From contig SCRT01000014.1 of assembly GCA_004298465.1 (NCBI GenBank), positions 62,001 through 126,000 of the forward strand: 64,000 nt of DNA, read 5' to 3'. The translations under genes and the position numbers were made by a program. Below the pieces are notes generated by a model that saw only the letters and a program-made list of their open reading frames with translations, had not been told where the DNA came from and searched no databases. Shown here one piece after another: positions 8,269 through 16,044 of the stretch (position 1 is its first letter; the number at the start of each line of letters is the position of its first letter). This DNA is from Nevskiaceae bacterium. Its GTDB lineage: Bacteria > Pseudomonadota > Gammaproteobacteria > Nevskiales > Nevskiaceae.

Positions 8269-8567
8269 GATGGATCGCCTCGTGATGAACCTGGATCAGT
8301 GTGTGTCATTTGAGCCGCGAATGGGTTGGCCTGGAGCAAGACGTGAGAGCGCGTGCCAATGGGTGCCCTGCGGTCAGGCGTGCGGAACATCCTCCTGCCT
8401 GACTTCGTGCCTGGCGGCAAAGTTCCGAACTGCTCCTGGCCAGGCTCAAGGTCTGGGCACTGTGGACAAGGCGTTCAGATCTCTCCACCTTCTTGCCGGG
8501 TAAGGGGCATGAGGGCGTCGTGTAAACTTCTCCGCATTACACGAATTAAAAAGGCGAGGAGATTCCC
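8269..8567. other. Divergent intergenic region between M20 hydrolase and FadL gene
   Basis: 299 bp holding the control regions of two divergent genes. The only clear structure is the inverted repeat at 8518-8544 beside the FadL start. No convincing ORF or structured RNA is seen in the rest. Confidence 0.5.
8518..8544. promoter_or_regulatory. Operator-like inverted repeat upstream of the FadL gene
   Basis: TCGTGTAA and TTACACGA are perfect 8-bp arms separated by 11 bp and end 23 bp before the ATG at 8568. The size and position fit a dimeric repressor site overlapping the promoter. The sequence does not match the E. coli FadR or Pseudomonas PsrA consensus that I know. Confidence 0.5.
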
Positions 8568-9875
8568 ATGGCGATGCGCGGCTCGCGCACAGCGTTGTTG
8601 TGTGCGGCGGTAACAGGGGCCGGGTTGTTGACGGCTGGGGCGGCAAATGCCGCGGACGGATATTTCGCACATGGCTACGGCATGCAGGCGGCGGGGCGAG
8701 GGGGGGCCGCGATTGCGTTCACGTCGGACGCCTTCGGCGGCGCTAACAACCCGGCGACGATCGCCTGGGTCGGCAACCGCTTCGAAGTCGGGCTGTCGGT
8801 GCTGCAGGGGATCCGCGGCGCGAAGCGCGAAGGCAGTGTCGGGGGCGGCATCGCCGACTACAACGAGACCAGTGACCGCCACTACTTCGAAGTGCCGGAA
8901 ATGGCGTTCAGCCGTCAGGTCAGTGACCGCTACGGCTGGGGTGTGGCGATGTACGCCAACGGTGGCATGAACACGACCTACCACGACAACACACTGCCGG
9001 AAGCGGCGTGCGACCCTTCCAGCACCAGCATGGAACGCAATCGCAACGCGTTCTGCGGCACAGGAAGGCTCGGCTTGAACCTGATGCAGGTGATCATTGC
9101 ACCGACCTTCGCTTACAAGCTGACGCCGAAAATGTCGGTCGGTATCGCGCCGTTGTTCGGTGTGCAGGCGTGGAAGCTGTATGGCCTGGACTCTTTCAAG
9201 CCGCTATCCAGCGCGCCTGACAGCCTGACGAACCGCGGCAACGATTTTGCGTTCGGCTATGGCGCGCGCGTCGGTTACTACTACCGGCCGCTGCCGTGGC
9301 TGAACCTCGGTGCGCAGTACAGCACGCGCGTCTACATGACGCCCTTCAGTCGCTACAAGGGCCTGTTTGCGGATGCTGGGCGTTTCGACATTCCGCAGAA
9401 CTACGGCGTCGGCATCATGGTTTCGCCGGTACCGGAGCTGCGCATCGGGCTGGACTGGCAACGCATCGACTACAGCAAGGTGGCCTCCAACGGCAACCTA
9501 CCAAACGTTTCGCCAGCGAACCTCCTCGGCAGCCACGATGGCCCGGGTTTCCACTGGAGTAGCGTGAACGCCTACAAGTTTGGCATTGAGGCGTGGCCGG
9601 AAAGCCGGGTGACGCTGCGCTTCGGCTACAACCATTCGACGCAGGTGATCAACCGCGATGCCGTCACGTTCAACATCCTGGCGCCCGGTGTGGCGCAGGA
9701 CCACGTGACGGTGGGCTTCACCTGGCGTTTCGGCAAGGGGTCGGAAATCAACGGCTATTACCTGCGCTGGTTCAGCCATAGCCTCGCCGGGCCATCGATC
9801 CTGCCGTTCGGTGGCACGGAAACCCTGCGCATGCACATGAACGCGCTGGGCGTCGGTTACGCTGTGAGCTTCTGA
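8568..9875 (+). CDS. FadL/TodX-family outer-membrane transporter
   Basis: Outer-membrane channel for long-chain fatty acids or other hydrophobic compounds, 435 residues. A signal peptide ends at AGAANA, and the mature protein begins ADGYFAHGYGMQAAGRGGA, the N-terminal hatch segment diagnostic of the FadL family. NNPATIAW is the NPA hatch motif. The chain ends in a barrel strand (GVGYAVSF). AGGCGAGGAG precedes the ATG. An 8+8 bp inverted repeat just upstream suggests regulation by a dimeric repressor. The convergent neighbour encodes an outer-membrane phospholipase, so the two could cooperate in lipid recycling. Substrate range is not visible from sequence. Confidence 0.88.
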   Translation: MAMRGSRTALLCAAVTGAGLLTAGAANAADGYFAHGYGMQAAGRGGAAIAFTSDAFGGANNPATIAWVGNRFEVGLSVLQGIRGAKREGSVGGGIADYNETSDRHYFEVPEMAFSRQVSDRYGWGVAMYANGGMNTTYHDNTLPEAACDPSSTSMERNRNAFCGTGRLGLNLMQVIIAPTFAYKLTPKMSVGIAPLFGVQAWKLYGLDSFKPLSSAPDSLTNRGNDFAFGYGARVGYYYRPLPWLNLGAQYSTRVYMTPFSRYKGLFADAGRFDIPQNYGVGIMVSPVPELRIGLDWQRIDYSKVASNGNLPNVSPANLLGSHDGPGFHWSSVNAYKFGIEAWPESRVTLRFGYNHSTQVINRDAVTFNILAPGVAQDHVTVGFTWRFGKGSEINGYYLRWFSHSLAGPSILPFGGTETLRMHMNALGVGYAVSF

Positions 9876-9930
9876 ACGTTGGCGGGTGTGGCCAACCCGG
9901 GTGCTGTGGGTAAGTCGACAGCGCCCGGTG

Positions 9931-10920
9931 TCAGCGCGAGATCATGATGGCCAGGCCGACACGCGTCACGGAACGGTTGTAGTCGATCAGGCTATCGCCG
10001 TAGCCGTTGAAGAAGAACGGTCCCCAGAAGAAGTGATTTCCCGGTCCCGGAATGCTGTAATGGACGCTGATGGCGCCGCGCCTGAAGCCGGGGTTGTAAC
10101 GGGCCATCACGTGCAGCATGTGCCCGTGGAAGAGCTTTTCCTCGAAATCGAGTTGTGCATAGCCGTAGTAATCCTCGATGTCGGGGTTGTCGTCGCGGCG
10201 CGGATCGGTGCTGGGCAGGTGGTCGTTTTCAGGAATGCGCCACCACGCCTTGAGCCGGATCATGTGGTTTCCGGAAGACTGGAACGGCGCGAGGTACACG
10301 CGGTTCCAGCTGCGTGAATTCGGCAGGCCCTTGCCGTTGGAGTTGTGCTCGATGCCGAGGTCCAGCCCGGTGTGGAACCAGCGGTCGCCGTCATGCGGGA
10401 TGAAGCGGTAGAAGACCTCGGGGTTGTAGTTCGTTTCCCGGAACGGGCGGGAATGGCTGCCGTCGTAGACGTCCCAAAACGATTTCTGCGTATAGGCGGC
10501 GTAAAACGCACCGTCGCGCGGATAGCTGAACAACTTCAGCTTGAAGCTGATCTGGAAGACGGCTTCACTGCGTCCGCCCTTGTAGCGCGAGCTGAACGTG
10601 TAAGGCTCCAGATAAATCGGCTTGTGCAGCGACAGGCCGGATGCCGCCTCGACGAGTGGGTAGGCGTCCGGATCCGCGACGATGCCCCGTCGCGATCTCT
10701 TCGCGGGTTGGTCGGACCCGAGGCCCGTGTGCGAGGGCTCCGCCTGTCTGTCTGGTGGCGGGGACGAAAGCGTGGTGGCGGGCTGCAGCGTGATGCCGAC
10801 GGGTGCCGCCTGCGCCTGCACGGTGCACGCAGCCCAAGCCAGGGCCAAGCCTGCCACGCGGCGTGCGCCGGTTGGTTGGAAGTGGAGGCAGCGGGCAGGC
10901 GTTGACCGGAGAGTGGGCAT
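9931..10920 (-). CDS. pldA: Outer-membrane phospholipase A
   Basis: OmpLA homologue, an outer-membrane hydrolase that cuts acyl chains from phospholipids when bilayer asymmetry is lost. The catalytic set matches E. coli His142/Ser144/Asn156: His192 and Ser194 in EHNSNGKG and Asn206 in RSWNR, with the same relative spacing (+2, +14). The family segment RETNYNPEVFYR is present, and the C-terminal barrel strands end SVTRVGLAIMIS. The protein has 329 residues, slightly longer than usual because of a Pro-rich linker (about 40-80) after the signal peptide. It is convergent with the FadL gene and divergent from the aspartyl-protease-like gene. Confidence 0.9.
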   Translation of the reverse strand: MPTLRSTPARCLHFQPTGARRVAGLALAWAACTVQAQAAPVGITLQPATTLSSPPPDRQAEPSHTGLGSDQPAKRSRRGIVADPDAYPLVEAASGLSLHKPIYLEPYTFSSRYKGGRSEAVFQISFKLKLFSYPRDGAFYAAYTQKSFWDVYDGSHSRPFRETNYNPEVFYRFIPHDGDRWFHTGLDLGIEHNSNGKGLPNSRSWNRVYLAPFQSSGNHMIRLKAWWRIPENDHLPSTDPRRDDNPDIEDYYGYAQLDFEEKLFHGHMLHVMARYNPGFRRGAISVHYSIPGPGNHFFWGPFFFNGYGDSLIDYNRSVTRVGLAIMISR

Positions 10921-11021
10921 CGAAAGGCAGGTCCCAACGATTCAACATGAGGCGTGTTGCGCGTACTGTACGGCATGACATTGGCAAGGGCGGCTCGCGC
11001 CCGACATTGAGGGCAGGTGAC

Positions 11022-11936
11022 ATGAAGCGATGGCTTGGGTTTGTGCTGGCCGTGCTGGGCGGGCTGGCCGCGGGTGCGGCACAGGCGGCAAGCGGGCCGG
11101 TGGTCATCCCGTTCACGCTGCACAACGACAACATCGTGGTGATGGCGGCGCTGGATTCCGGTCCGCCGTTGCCGTTCATCTTTGACAGCGGGCTGAGCCA
11201 CGGCGGCATCGTGACGGCGGAAACGGCAGGCAAGCTGGGGTTGAAACCGCAGCGCGACCTCAGCATCGGCGCGGCCGGCGGCGGGCCGGGCCACCGGGCG
11301 AAGCTGACCACGGTGCGGGCGTTGCACCTGGGTGCAGCGACGCTCGTGGATCCGCCCTTCGCGATCGTCGACGTTCCGCCACAGATCGTCGCGCGCGACG
11401 GCCAGCCGCCGATTGCCGGGTTCATCGGTGCTCCGTTGCTGGAGGGCGCTGTCGTGTGCATCGACTACGGCGCTTCCCGGATGCAGCGCTGGTCGCGTCA
11501 GGATTTCGTGCCGGGCGATGCCGTTGCGGTGGCGGCGCCGGTGAATCATGGCCTCGTGACGGTGGCGGCAGTCGTGGATGGCGTCCGCGCCACCCTGGCC
11601 GTGGATACGGGCAACAACGGCGGCGTCGAGTTCTTCCCGGCCTTCGTCCGTGCCCATGATCTCATCGACCGTTACGCGAAGACCCTGCACCCGACGCAGG
11701 CGACGAGCGGCACCGGGCAGACGTTCAACACCCTGTCCGGCATCGCGCAGAACGTGAGTTTCGCGCCACAGGTCGTCCTGCACGATGCCGATCTGTTGTT
11801 CGTCGCCCAGGCTTTCGACCCGACGTGGGGCATCGACGGGCTGCTCGGCTATGCCGTGTTGTCGCGCCTCAACCCCTGCATCGACCGCGATGGCGGCAAG
11901 CTGTATTTCGCCCGCCCGCCCGAGGCGCGTGAATGA
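11022..11936 (+). CDS. Exported retropepsin-like aspartyl protease fold protein
   Basis: Signal-peptide protein (304 residues from the ATG at 11022) with two retropepsin-like halves. Each half carries a catalytic-type motif: IFDSG at 53-57 and AVDTG at 193-197. This gives a single-chain pepsin-like architecture, with DSG in place of DTG in the first half. GFIGAPLLEG and GLLGYAVLSRL are the flap/strand motifs that follow in aspartyl-protease-like families. The longer upstream frame overlaps the pldA promoter region and is rejected. It overlaps the start of the N-acetyltransferase gene by four bases. It may be a periplasmic protease or an inactive binding relative. Confidence 0.75.
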   Translation: MKRWLGFVLAVLGGLAAGAAQAASGPVVIPFTLHNDNIVVMAALDSGPPLPFIFDSGLSHGGIVTAETAGKLGLKPQRDLSIGAAGGGPGHRAKLTTVRALHLGAATLVDPPFAIVDVPPQIVARDGQPPIAGFIGAPLLEGAVVCIDYGASRMQRWSRQDFVPGDAVAVAAPVNHGLVTVAAVVDGVRATLAVDTGNNGGVEFFPAFVRAHDLIDRYAKTLHPTQATSGTGQTFNTLSGIAQNVSFAPQVVLHDADLLFVAQAFDPTWGIDGLLGYAVLSRLNPCIDRDGGKLYFARPPEARE

Positions 11937-12745
11937 TCGACCTCGACGCGTACTTCCGGCGCATCGCCTACACCGGGTCGCGTGAGCCGACGGTTGCCGT
12001 GCTGCATGCGCTGACCGCTGCCCACAGCCGCGCGATCCCGTTCGAGAACCTCGACGTTTTGCTGCAACGGCCGATCCAGCTCACGCCCGAGGCCTTGTTT
12101 CGCAAGCTGGTCGAAGCTCGGCGCGGCGGCTACTGCTTCGAGCAGAACGGCTTGTTCATGGAAGTGCTCGCACAGCTCGGCTTCGACGTGCAGCCGCTGT
12201 CGGCGCGCGTGCGGCTGGGCCTCACGGACCGCGGCGTTGTGGCGCCCCGTACCCACATGTTCCTCCGTGTTCACATCGCCGGGGAAAGCTGGCTGACGGA
12301 TGTCGGCGTCGGTTCCGCGTCACTGACCGGCGCGCTGCGCTGGCAGGAAGGCGACGAGCAGCCGACGCCCCACGAAGCGCGCCGTTTCGTGCGGGCCAAC
12401 GAGCGCTGGTATCACCAGATTCGCTACGGAGATCGGTGGGCCGACGTCTATGAATTCACCGGCGAGGAAATGCCCTTCATCGACCGCGTGATCGCGAACT
12501 GGTATGTCAGCGCCTATCCGGGATCGCATTTTCGCAACCGCCTCGTGGTGGCGCGAGCCTTGCCGGAAGGCCGGCGGGTGGCGATTGCGAACGATGAATT
12601 GATCCTGCGGGAAGCGGACGGCACCGCCAGAAGCGGCAAGCTGGTCGGGAACGAGGCGCTGCTGACGGTGCTGGACCGGCATTTCGGCATCCGGCTGGCG
12701 GCGGGAACCCGTATTCGCTGGAATGTGCCGGCCGGTTGTTCCTGA
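11933..12745 (+). CDS. nat: Arylamine N-acetyltransferase
   Basis: Cytoplasmic acetyl-CoA:arylamine N-acetyltransferase of 270 residues, the family's usual length. The catalytic triad is visible: Cys68 in RRGGYCFEQN, His108 in RTHMFLRV and Asp123 in LTDVGVG. The N-terminal motif IPFENLDVLL is also typical. The start ATGA overlaps the stop of the aspartyl-protease-like gene, so translation is probably coupled. That pairing of an exported protease-like protein with a cytoplasmic acetylase has no obvious reason. It is convergent with the cupredoxin gene, 17 bp away. Function in xenobiotic or arylamine acetylation is by family knowledge. Confidence 0.92.
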   Translation: MIDLDAYFRRIAYTGSREPTVAVLHALTAAHSRAIPFENLDVLLQRPIQLTPEALFRKLVEARRGGYCFEQNGLFMEVLAQLGFDVQPLSARVRLGLTDRGVVAPRTHMFLRVHIAGESWLTDVGVGSASLTGALRWQEGDEQPTPHEARRFVRANERWYHQIRYGDRWADVYEFTGEEMPFIDRVIANWYVSAYPGSHFRNRLVVARALPEGRRVAIANDELILREADGTARSGKLVGNEALLTVLDRHFGIRLAAGTRIRWNVPAGCS

Positions 12746-12762
12746 ACGCTCCGGTGGCCGGC

Positions 12763-13098
12763 TCAGCGCACCGTCAGTGTTCCGGTGGAAGCCGTGTGGA
12801 AATCGTTGAAGAATTCATATTTCCCGGTTTTGAGCGGGCCGACATAGACTTCCACCCGGGCGTGCCCGGGGACAATCACTTCGCGTGACAGGTCGTTGCT
12901 CTCGAACTCGGCGGGGATGGTGTCGGCATTTGTGATGACCAGCTTGACCTTCGTGTCGGCGGGAACTTCAATCTGGGCCGGCACGAAGCCGCGGTCCTTG
13001 ATCTGGATCTGCACTTCCGGTGGGGCGGCCATCAGGGCCGAGCTGGTGCCGAGCAGCAGCAAGGCGGCAATGATGGGGCGGTAGGCGTGCAGCGTCAT
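12763..13098 (-). CDS. Periplasmic cupredoxin-domain protein (EfeO-type)
   Basis: Small exported protein of 111 residues with a signal peptide (IIAALLLLGTSSALMA, cleaved before APPEV). It is a single cupredoxin-1 domain of the kind found at the N-terminus of EfeO and beside FTR1 permeases: FVPAQIEVPADTKVKLVITN, EFESNDL and YEFFNDFH. The classical blue-copper Cys is missing, as is usual for this group. It lies 55 bp downstream of the FTR1 gene on the same strand and is probably its periplasmic partner for iron delivery or oxidation. No EfeB peroxidase or EfeO M75 domain is present here. Confidence 0.82.
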   Translation of the reverse strand: MTLHAYRPIIAALLLLGTSSALMAAPPEVQIQIKDRGFVPAQIEVPADTKVKLVITNADTIPAEFESNDLSREVIVPGHARVEVYVGPLKTGKYEFFNDFHTASTGTLTVR

Positions 13099-13153
13099 GG
13101 AAGAGCTCCGGTTGGGTGAGATACGCGTCGGCGGGTACGGCGCGCGTCAGGGT

Positions 13154-14002
13154 TCAGGACAGCGTGTCGGCGGCGGGACGGCACGGGTCGGCTGCCGTTT
13201 CTGCGCGACGGCTGAGCCACCAGCCGGCACCGGTGATGAGGATGAGCGTGGCCATGAACAGCACGAGCTGGATGCCGGACGGGCGGGCGTCGTAACCGAC
13301 CAGTGCACTCAGCACCCGGCCCAGCGTCGAGCCGTTTGTCGCCAGCCACGAGCTGTCCCAGATCTGCGTGCCGAGCGTCGGCAGCCAGTCGGCCTGGACC
13401 AGGTAACGGCCGGCGTGCGACACCATGCCCGCTGCCAGCAGCACAAGAATCCAATTGGTGGCGGCGAACAACTTGCCGGGTGGGATGCGCAGCAAGCCGA
13501 AATACAGTGCCAGCCCAACGGCAATACCCGCGGCGAGGCCGAGAATGCCGCCGCTGCCGAGTGCCGCCACACCGACGCCACCCGCCGCCATGCCATAGAT
13601 GAACAGAACGATCTCCGAGCCTTCGCGCAGCACGGCGATGGCGACCACGACCATCAGCGCGGAAGGTGGTTTTTCAGCCCGCCCGACGGCACTGCTGACC
13701 TGCATGAGGGTCTGGGCCATTTCACGCCCGTGGCGGGACATCCACAGGACATGCCAGCTGATGAGGACCGCGGCGGCGAGCAGGACGGCAGCATTGAACA
13801 GCGACTGTCCGCCGCCTCCGGCGAGCGTGGCGATCTGTGCCGCGAATCCGGCCACGAGCAGCGCTCCGGCAATGCCTGCGACGACGCCGAGGGTCAGCAG
13901 CCGTGTGCGCCCCGCGAGCCCGCGCGTGGCCGCAGCGACGATCGACACGATCAGTGCCGCCTCGAGGATTTCCCGGAAAACGATGATGGCGGTTCCAAGC
14001 AC
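13154..14002 (-). CDS. FTR1-family iron permease (EfeU-like)
   Basis: Seven-helix membrane permease of 282 residues. Both FTR1 iron-translocation motifs (R-E-x-x-E) are intact: Arg10-Glu11-Ile-Leu-Glu14 in FREILEA and Arg126-Glu127-Gly-Ser-Glu130 in LREGSEIVLF. The likely start is GTG at 14002, since the in-frame codons upstream contain no ATG and motif 1 sits at the normal distance. A Fur-box-like palindrome at 14025-14043 covers the promoter region, predicting repression by iron-loaded Fur. It is co-directional with the downstream cupredoxin gene. It probably imports ferric iron across the inner membrane. Confidence 0.88.
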   Translation of the reverse strand: MLGTAIIVFREILEAALIVSIVAAATRGLAGRTRLLTLGVVAGIAGALLVAGFAAQIATLAGGGGQSLFNAAVLLAAAVLISWHVLWMSRHGREMAQTLMQVSSAVGRAEKPPSALMVVVAIAVLREGSEIVLFIYGMAAGGVGVAALGSGGILGLAAGIAVGLALYFGLLRIPPGKLFAATNWILVLLAAGMVSHAGRYLVQADWLPTLGTQIWDSSWLATNGSTLGRVLSALVGYDARPSGIQLVLFMATLILITGAGWWLSRRAETAADPCRPAADTLS

Positions 14003-14024
14003 GATGTTGGCCAGAAAGTAGTTG

Positions 14025-14043
14025 AACGAGACTTATTCTCGTT
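14025..14043. promoter_or_regulatory. Fur-box-like palindrome upstream of FTR1
   Basis: AACGAGA and TCTCGTT form perfect 7-bp arms around CTTAT. The 7-1-7 core CGAGACT-T-ATTCTCG differs at only a few positions from the common TGAGAAT-N-ATTCTCA Fur motif. It lies 23 bp upstream of the permease start. Confidence 0.6.
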
Positions 14044-14184
14044 TACGTGGGGAGCCGTGTCAATTCTTGTTTTCGGCCTTGGTTCGGATGCCGCTGTTGG
14101 CGTCTGCCCGCGATTGCCGGATGATGGTGGGCGTACCATGTCGCCCGCCGGAGTCGAACCGAATGTTGCAGCGTATGCGCGTTG

Positions 14185-15939
14185 ATGCTTGCTGATATCG
14201 TCCTGTTCCTGGGTGCCGCCGTCATTGCGGTGCCGATCTTCCGTCGCCTGAAGCTGGGGGCGGTGCTCGGCTATCTGGCAGCCGGCGTGGCGATCGGCCC
14301 GTCCGGGCTCGGCTTCGTGACGGACATCGACCGGATCCTGCAGGTGTCCGAGCTCGGTGTCGTCATGCTGCTGTTCGTCATCGGCCTCGAACTGCAGGTT
14401 TCGCGACTGCGTGCGCTGCGCACCACGGTATTCGGCCTCGGTACGGCGCAGATCGTGCTGACGACGGCCGCTCTGGCCACGCTCGCGTGGTTGAGCGGCT
14501 GGAAATTGACGGTGGCACTGACGATCGGCTTCGGGCTGGCGCTGTCTTCGACGGCGTTCGTGATCCAGATGCTGTCGGAACGCGGTGAGCTGGTGACGCG
14601 TCATGGCCGCGCCAGTTTCGGCATTCTGCTGTTCCAGGACATCGCGGTGATTCCGTTCATCGCCATCCTGCCGATGCTCGCCGGCCACCATATCCATCCA
14701 AGTGCCTCTGCCATTGCCGCCACGCTGCTGACGCTGCTGCTGGTGGTGGTGGTTGCGCGCTACCTGCTGCGTCCGGTGTTGCGGCTGCTGGCGTCGACCC
14801 AGGTTCCGGAAATCTTCACTGCGGCAGCGCTGCTGCTCGTCATCGGCACCGCGATGGCGATGGAGTCCGTCGGCTTGTCTGCATCCCTGGGCGCATTCGT
14901 TGCCGGGGTACTGCTGGCGGACTCGGAATACCGGCATGCCCTGCAGGCCGACATCGAGCCGTTCAAGGGGCTGCTGCTGGGGCTGTTCTTCATCGCCGTA
15001 GGCATGTCGGCGGACTTCAGCCTGGTGGTAGAACGGCCACTCGATGTCATCATCGTGGTGGCGACGCTGATGGGTGTGAAGGCGCTGGTGCTGTTCGGCA
15101 TCGGCCGCTTTGCGAAGCTGCCGGCGGGTTCAGCGTTGTCCTTGGCGGCGTCGTTGTCGCAAGGCGGTGAATTCGCCTTCGTCCTGTTTAGCCTGGCGGC
15201 GCGTGCCGGGTTGCTGCCGCTGCAGGTACAAAGCCTGCTGGTGGTCGCCGTCACGCTGTCGATGGTGGCCACGCCGCTGCTCTACGCGATGATCGCGCGG
15301 CTGCGGCGCGTCGATGACGCCCCGCCGTTCGACGAGGTGGATGTGCCGCCGTCGCCGGTCGTCATCGTCGGCTTCGGTCCCTTCGGTCAGATCATCGGGC
15401 GGATGCTGCGCGTCAAGAAGATCCCCTACACGGTGCTGGAGAAGAACTGGCAGCAGGTGGACTTCGTGCGCCGCTTCGGCAGCCGCGTGTTCTACAGCGA
15501 TGCCTCGCGGCCGGAAGTGCTGCGTGCCGCGCAGGTGGACAAGGCGCGGCTGCTCATCATCACGATTCCGGACGAGGAGAATTCACTGCGCATTGCACGA
15601 CTGGTGCGGGGCGAATACCCCAAGTTGCGCATCTTCGCGGTCGCACGCACGCGCATGCACCAGATGCGGCTAATGGACCTCGGCATCAGCGACGTGATAC
15701 GCCGCTCGTATTTTTCCAGCCTGGAAATGACCGCCGACATCCTGGTTGCGCTCGGGGCGTCTCAAGAGCAGGCGCGCGCGGACATCACGCTGTTCCGCCA
15801 GCATGACGAGTCCACGCTGGCGCGCCAGCACGCGGTCTACCGCGACGAGCGCAAACTGGTGCAGACCGCGCGCGAGGCTGCGGAGGAACTGGAACAGTTG
15901 TTCGAAACGGATCGCGTCACCCGCAACGGACAGCCGTGA
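14185..15939 (+). CDS. CPA2 cation:proton antiporter with TrkA-N domain (KefB/YbaL type)
   Basis: Inner-membrane monovalent-cation antiporter of 584 residues. About twelve hydrophobic helices (1-385) include the CPA2 signature LLFVIGLELQ and the ion-binding-region motif GILLFQDIAVIPFI. A cytoplasmic RCK/TrkA-N domain follows, with the nucleotide-binding motif VIVGFGPFGQIIGRML near residue 395. The C-terminal tail is acidic and helical. Size and layout match KefB/KefC/YbaL, which exchange K+ for H+ under control of nucleotide or glutathione ligands. The start is the ATG at 14185; a TTG lies directly in front of it. It is divergent from the iron permease and appears to be a single-gene unit. 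Confidence 0.85.
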   Translation: MLADIVLFLGAAVIAVPIFRRLKLGAVLGYLAAGVAIGPSGLGFVTDIDRILQVSELGVVMLLFVIGLELQVSRLRALRTTVFGLGTAQIVLTTAALATLAWLSGWKLTVALTIGFGLALSSTAFVIQMLSERGELVTRHGRASFGILLFQDIAVIPFIAILPMLAGHHIHPSASAIAATLLTLLLVVVVARYLLRPVLRLLASTQVPEIFTAAALLLVIGTAMAMESVGLSASLGAFVAGVLLADSEYRHALQADIEPFKGLLLGLFFIAVGMSADFSLVVERPLDVIIVVATLMGVKALVLFGIGRFAKLPAGSALSLAASLSQGGEFAFVLFSLAARAGLLPLQVQSLLVVAVTLSMVATPLLYAMIARLRRVDDAPPFDEVDVPPSPVVIVGFGPFGQIIGRMLRVKKIPYTVLEKNWQQVDFVRRFGSRVFYSDASRPEVLRAAQVDKARLLIITIPDEENSLRIARLVRGEYPKLRIFAVARTRMHQMRLMDLGISDVIRRSYFSSLEMTADILVALGASQEQARADITLFRQHDESTLARQHAVYRDERKLVQTAREAAEELEQLFETDRVTRNGQP

Positions 15940-16044
15940 CCTGCAGCGTGTGTGCGTTCGCACAGAGTGCACATTTCGTTATATCATTCTCGAACTTAAC
16001 GGCGGTTCCAGAAAACAACCGCAATCAGGGAGGAGATCCACCGT

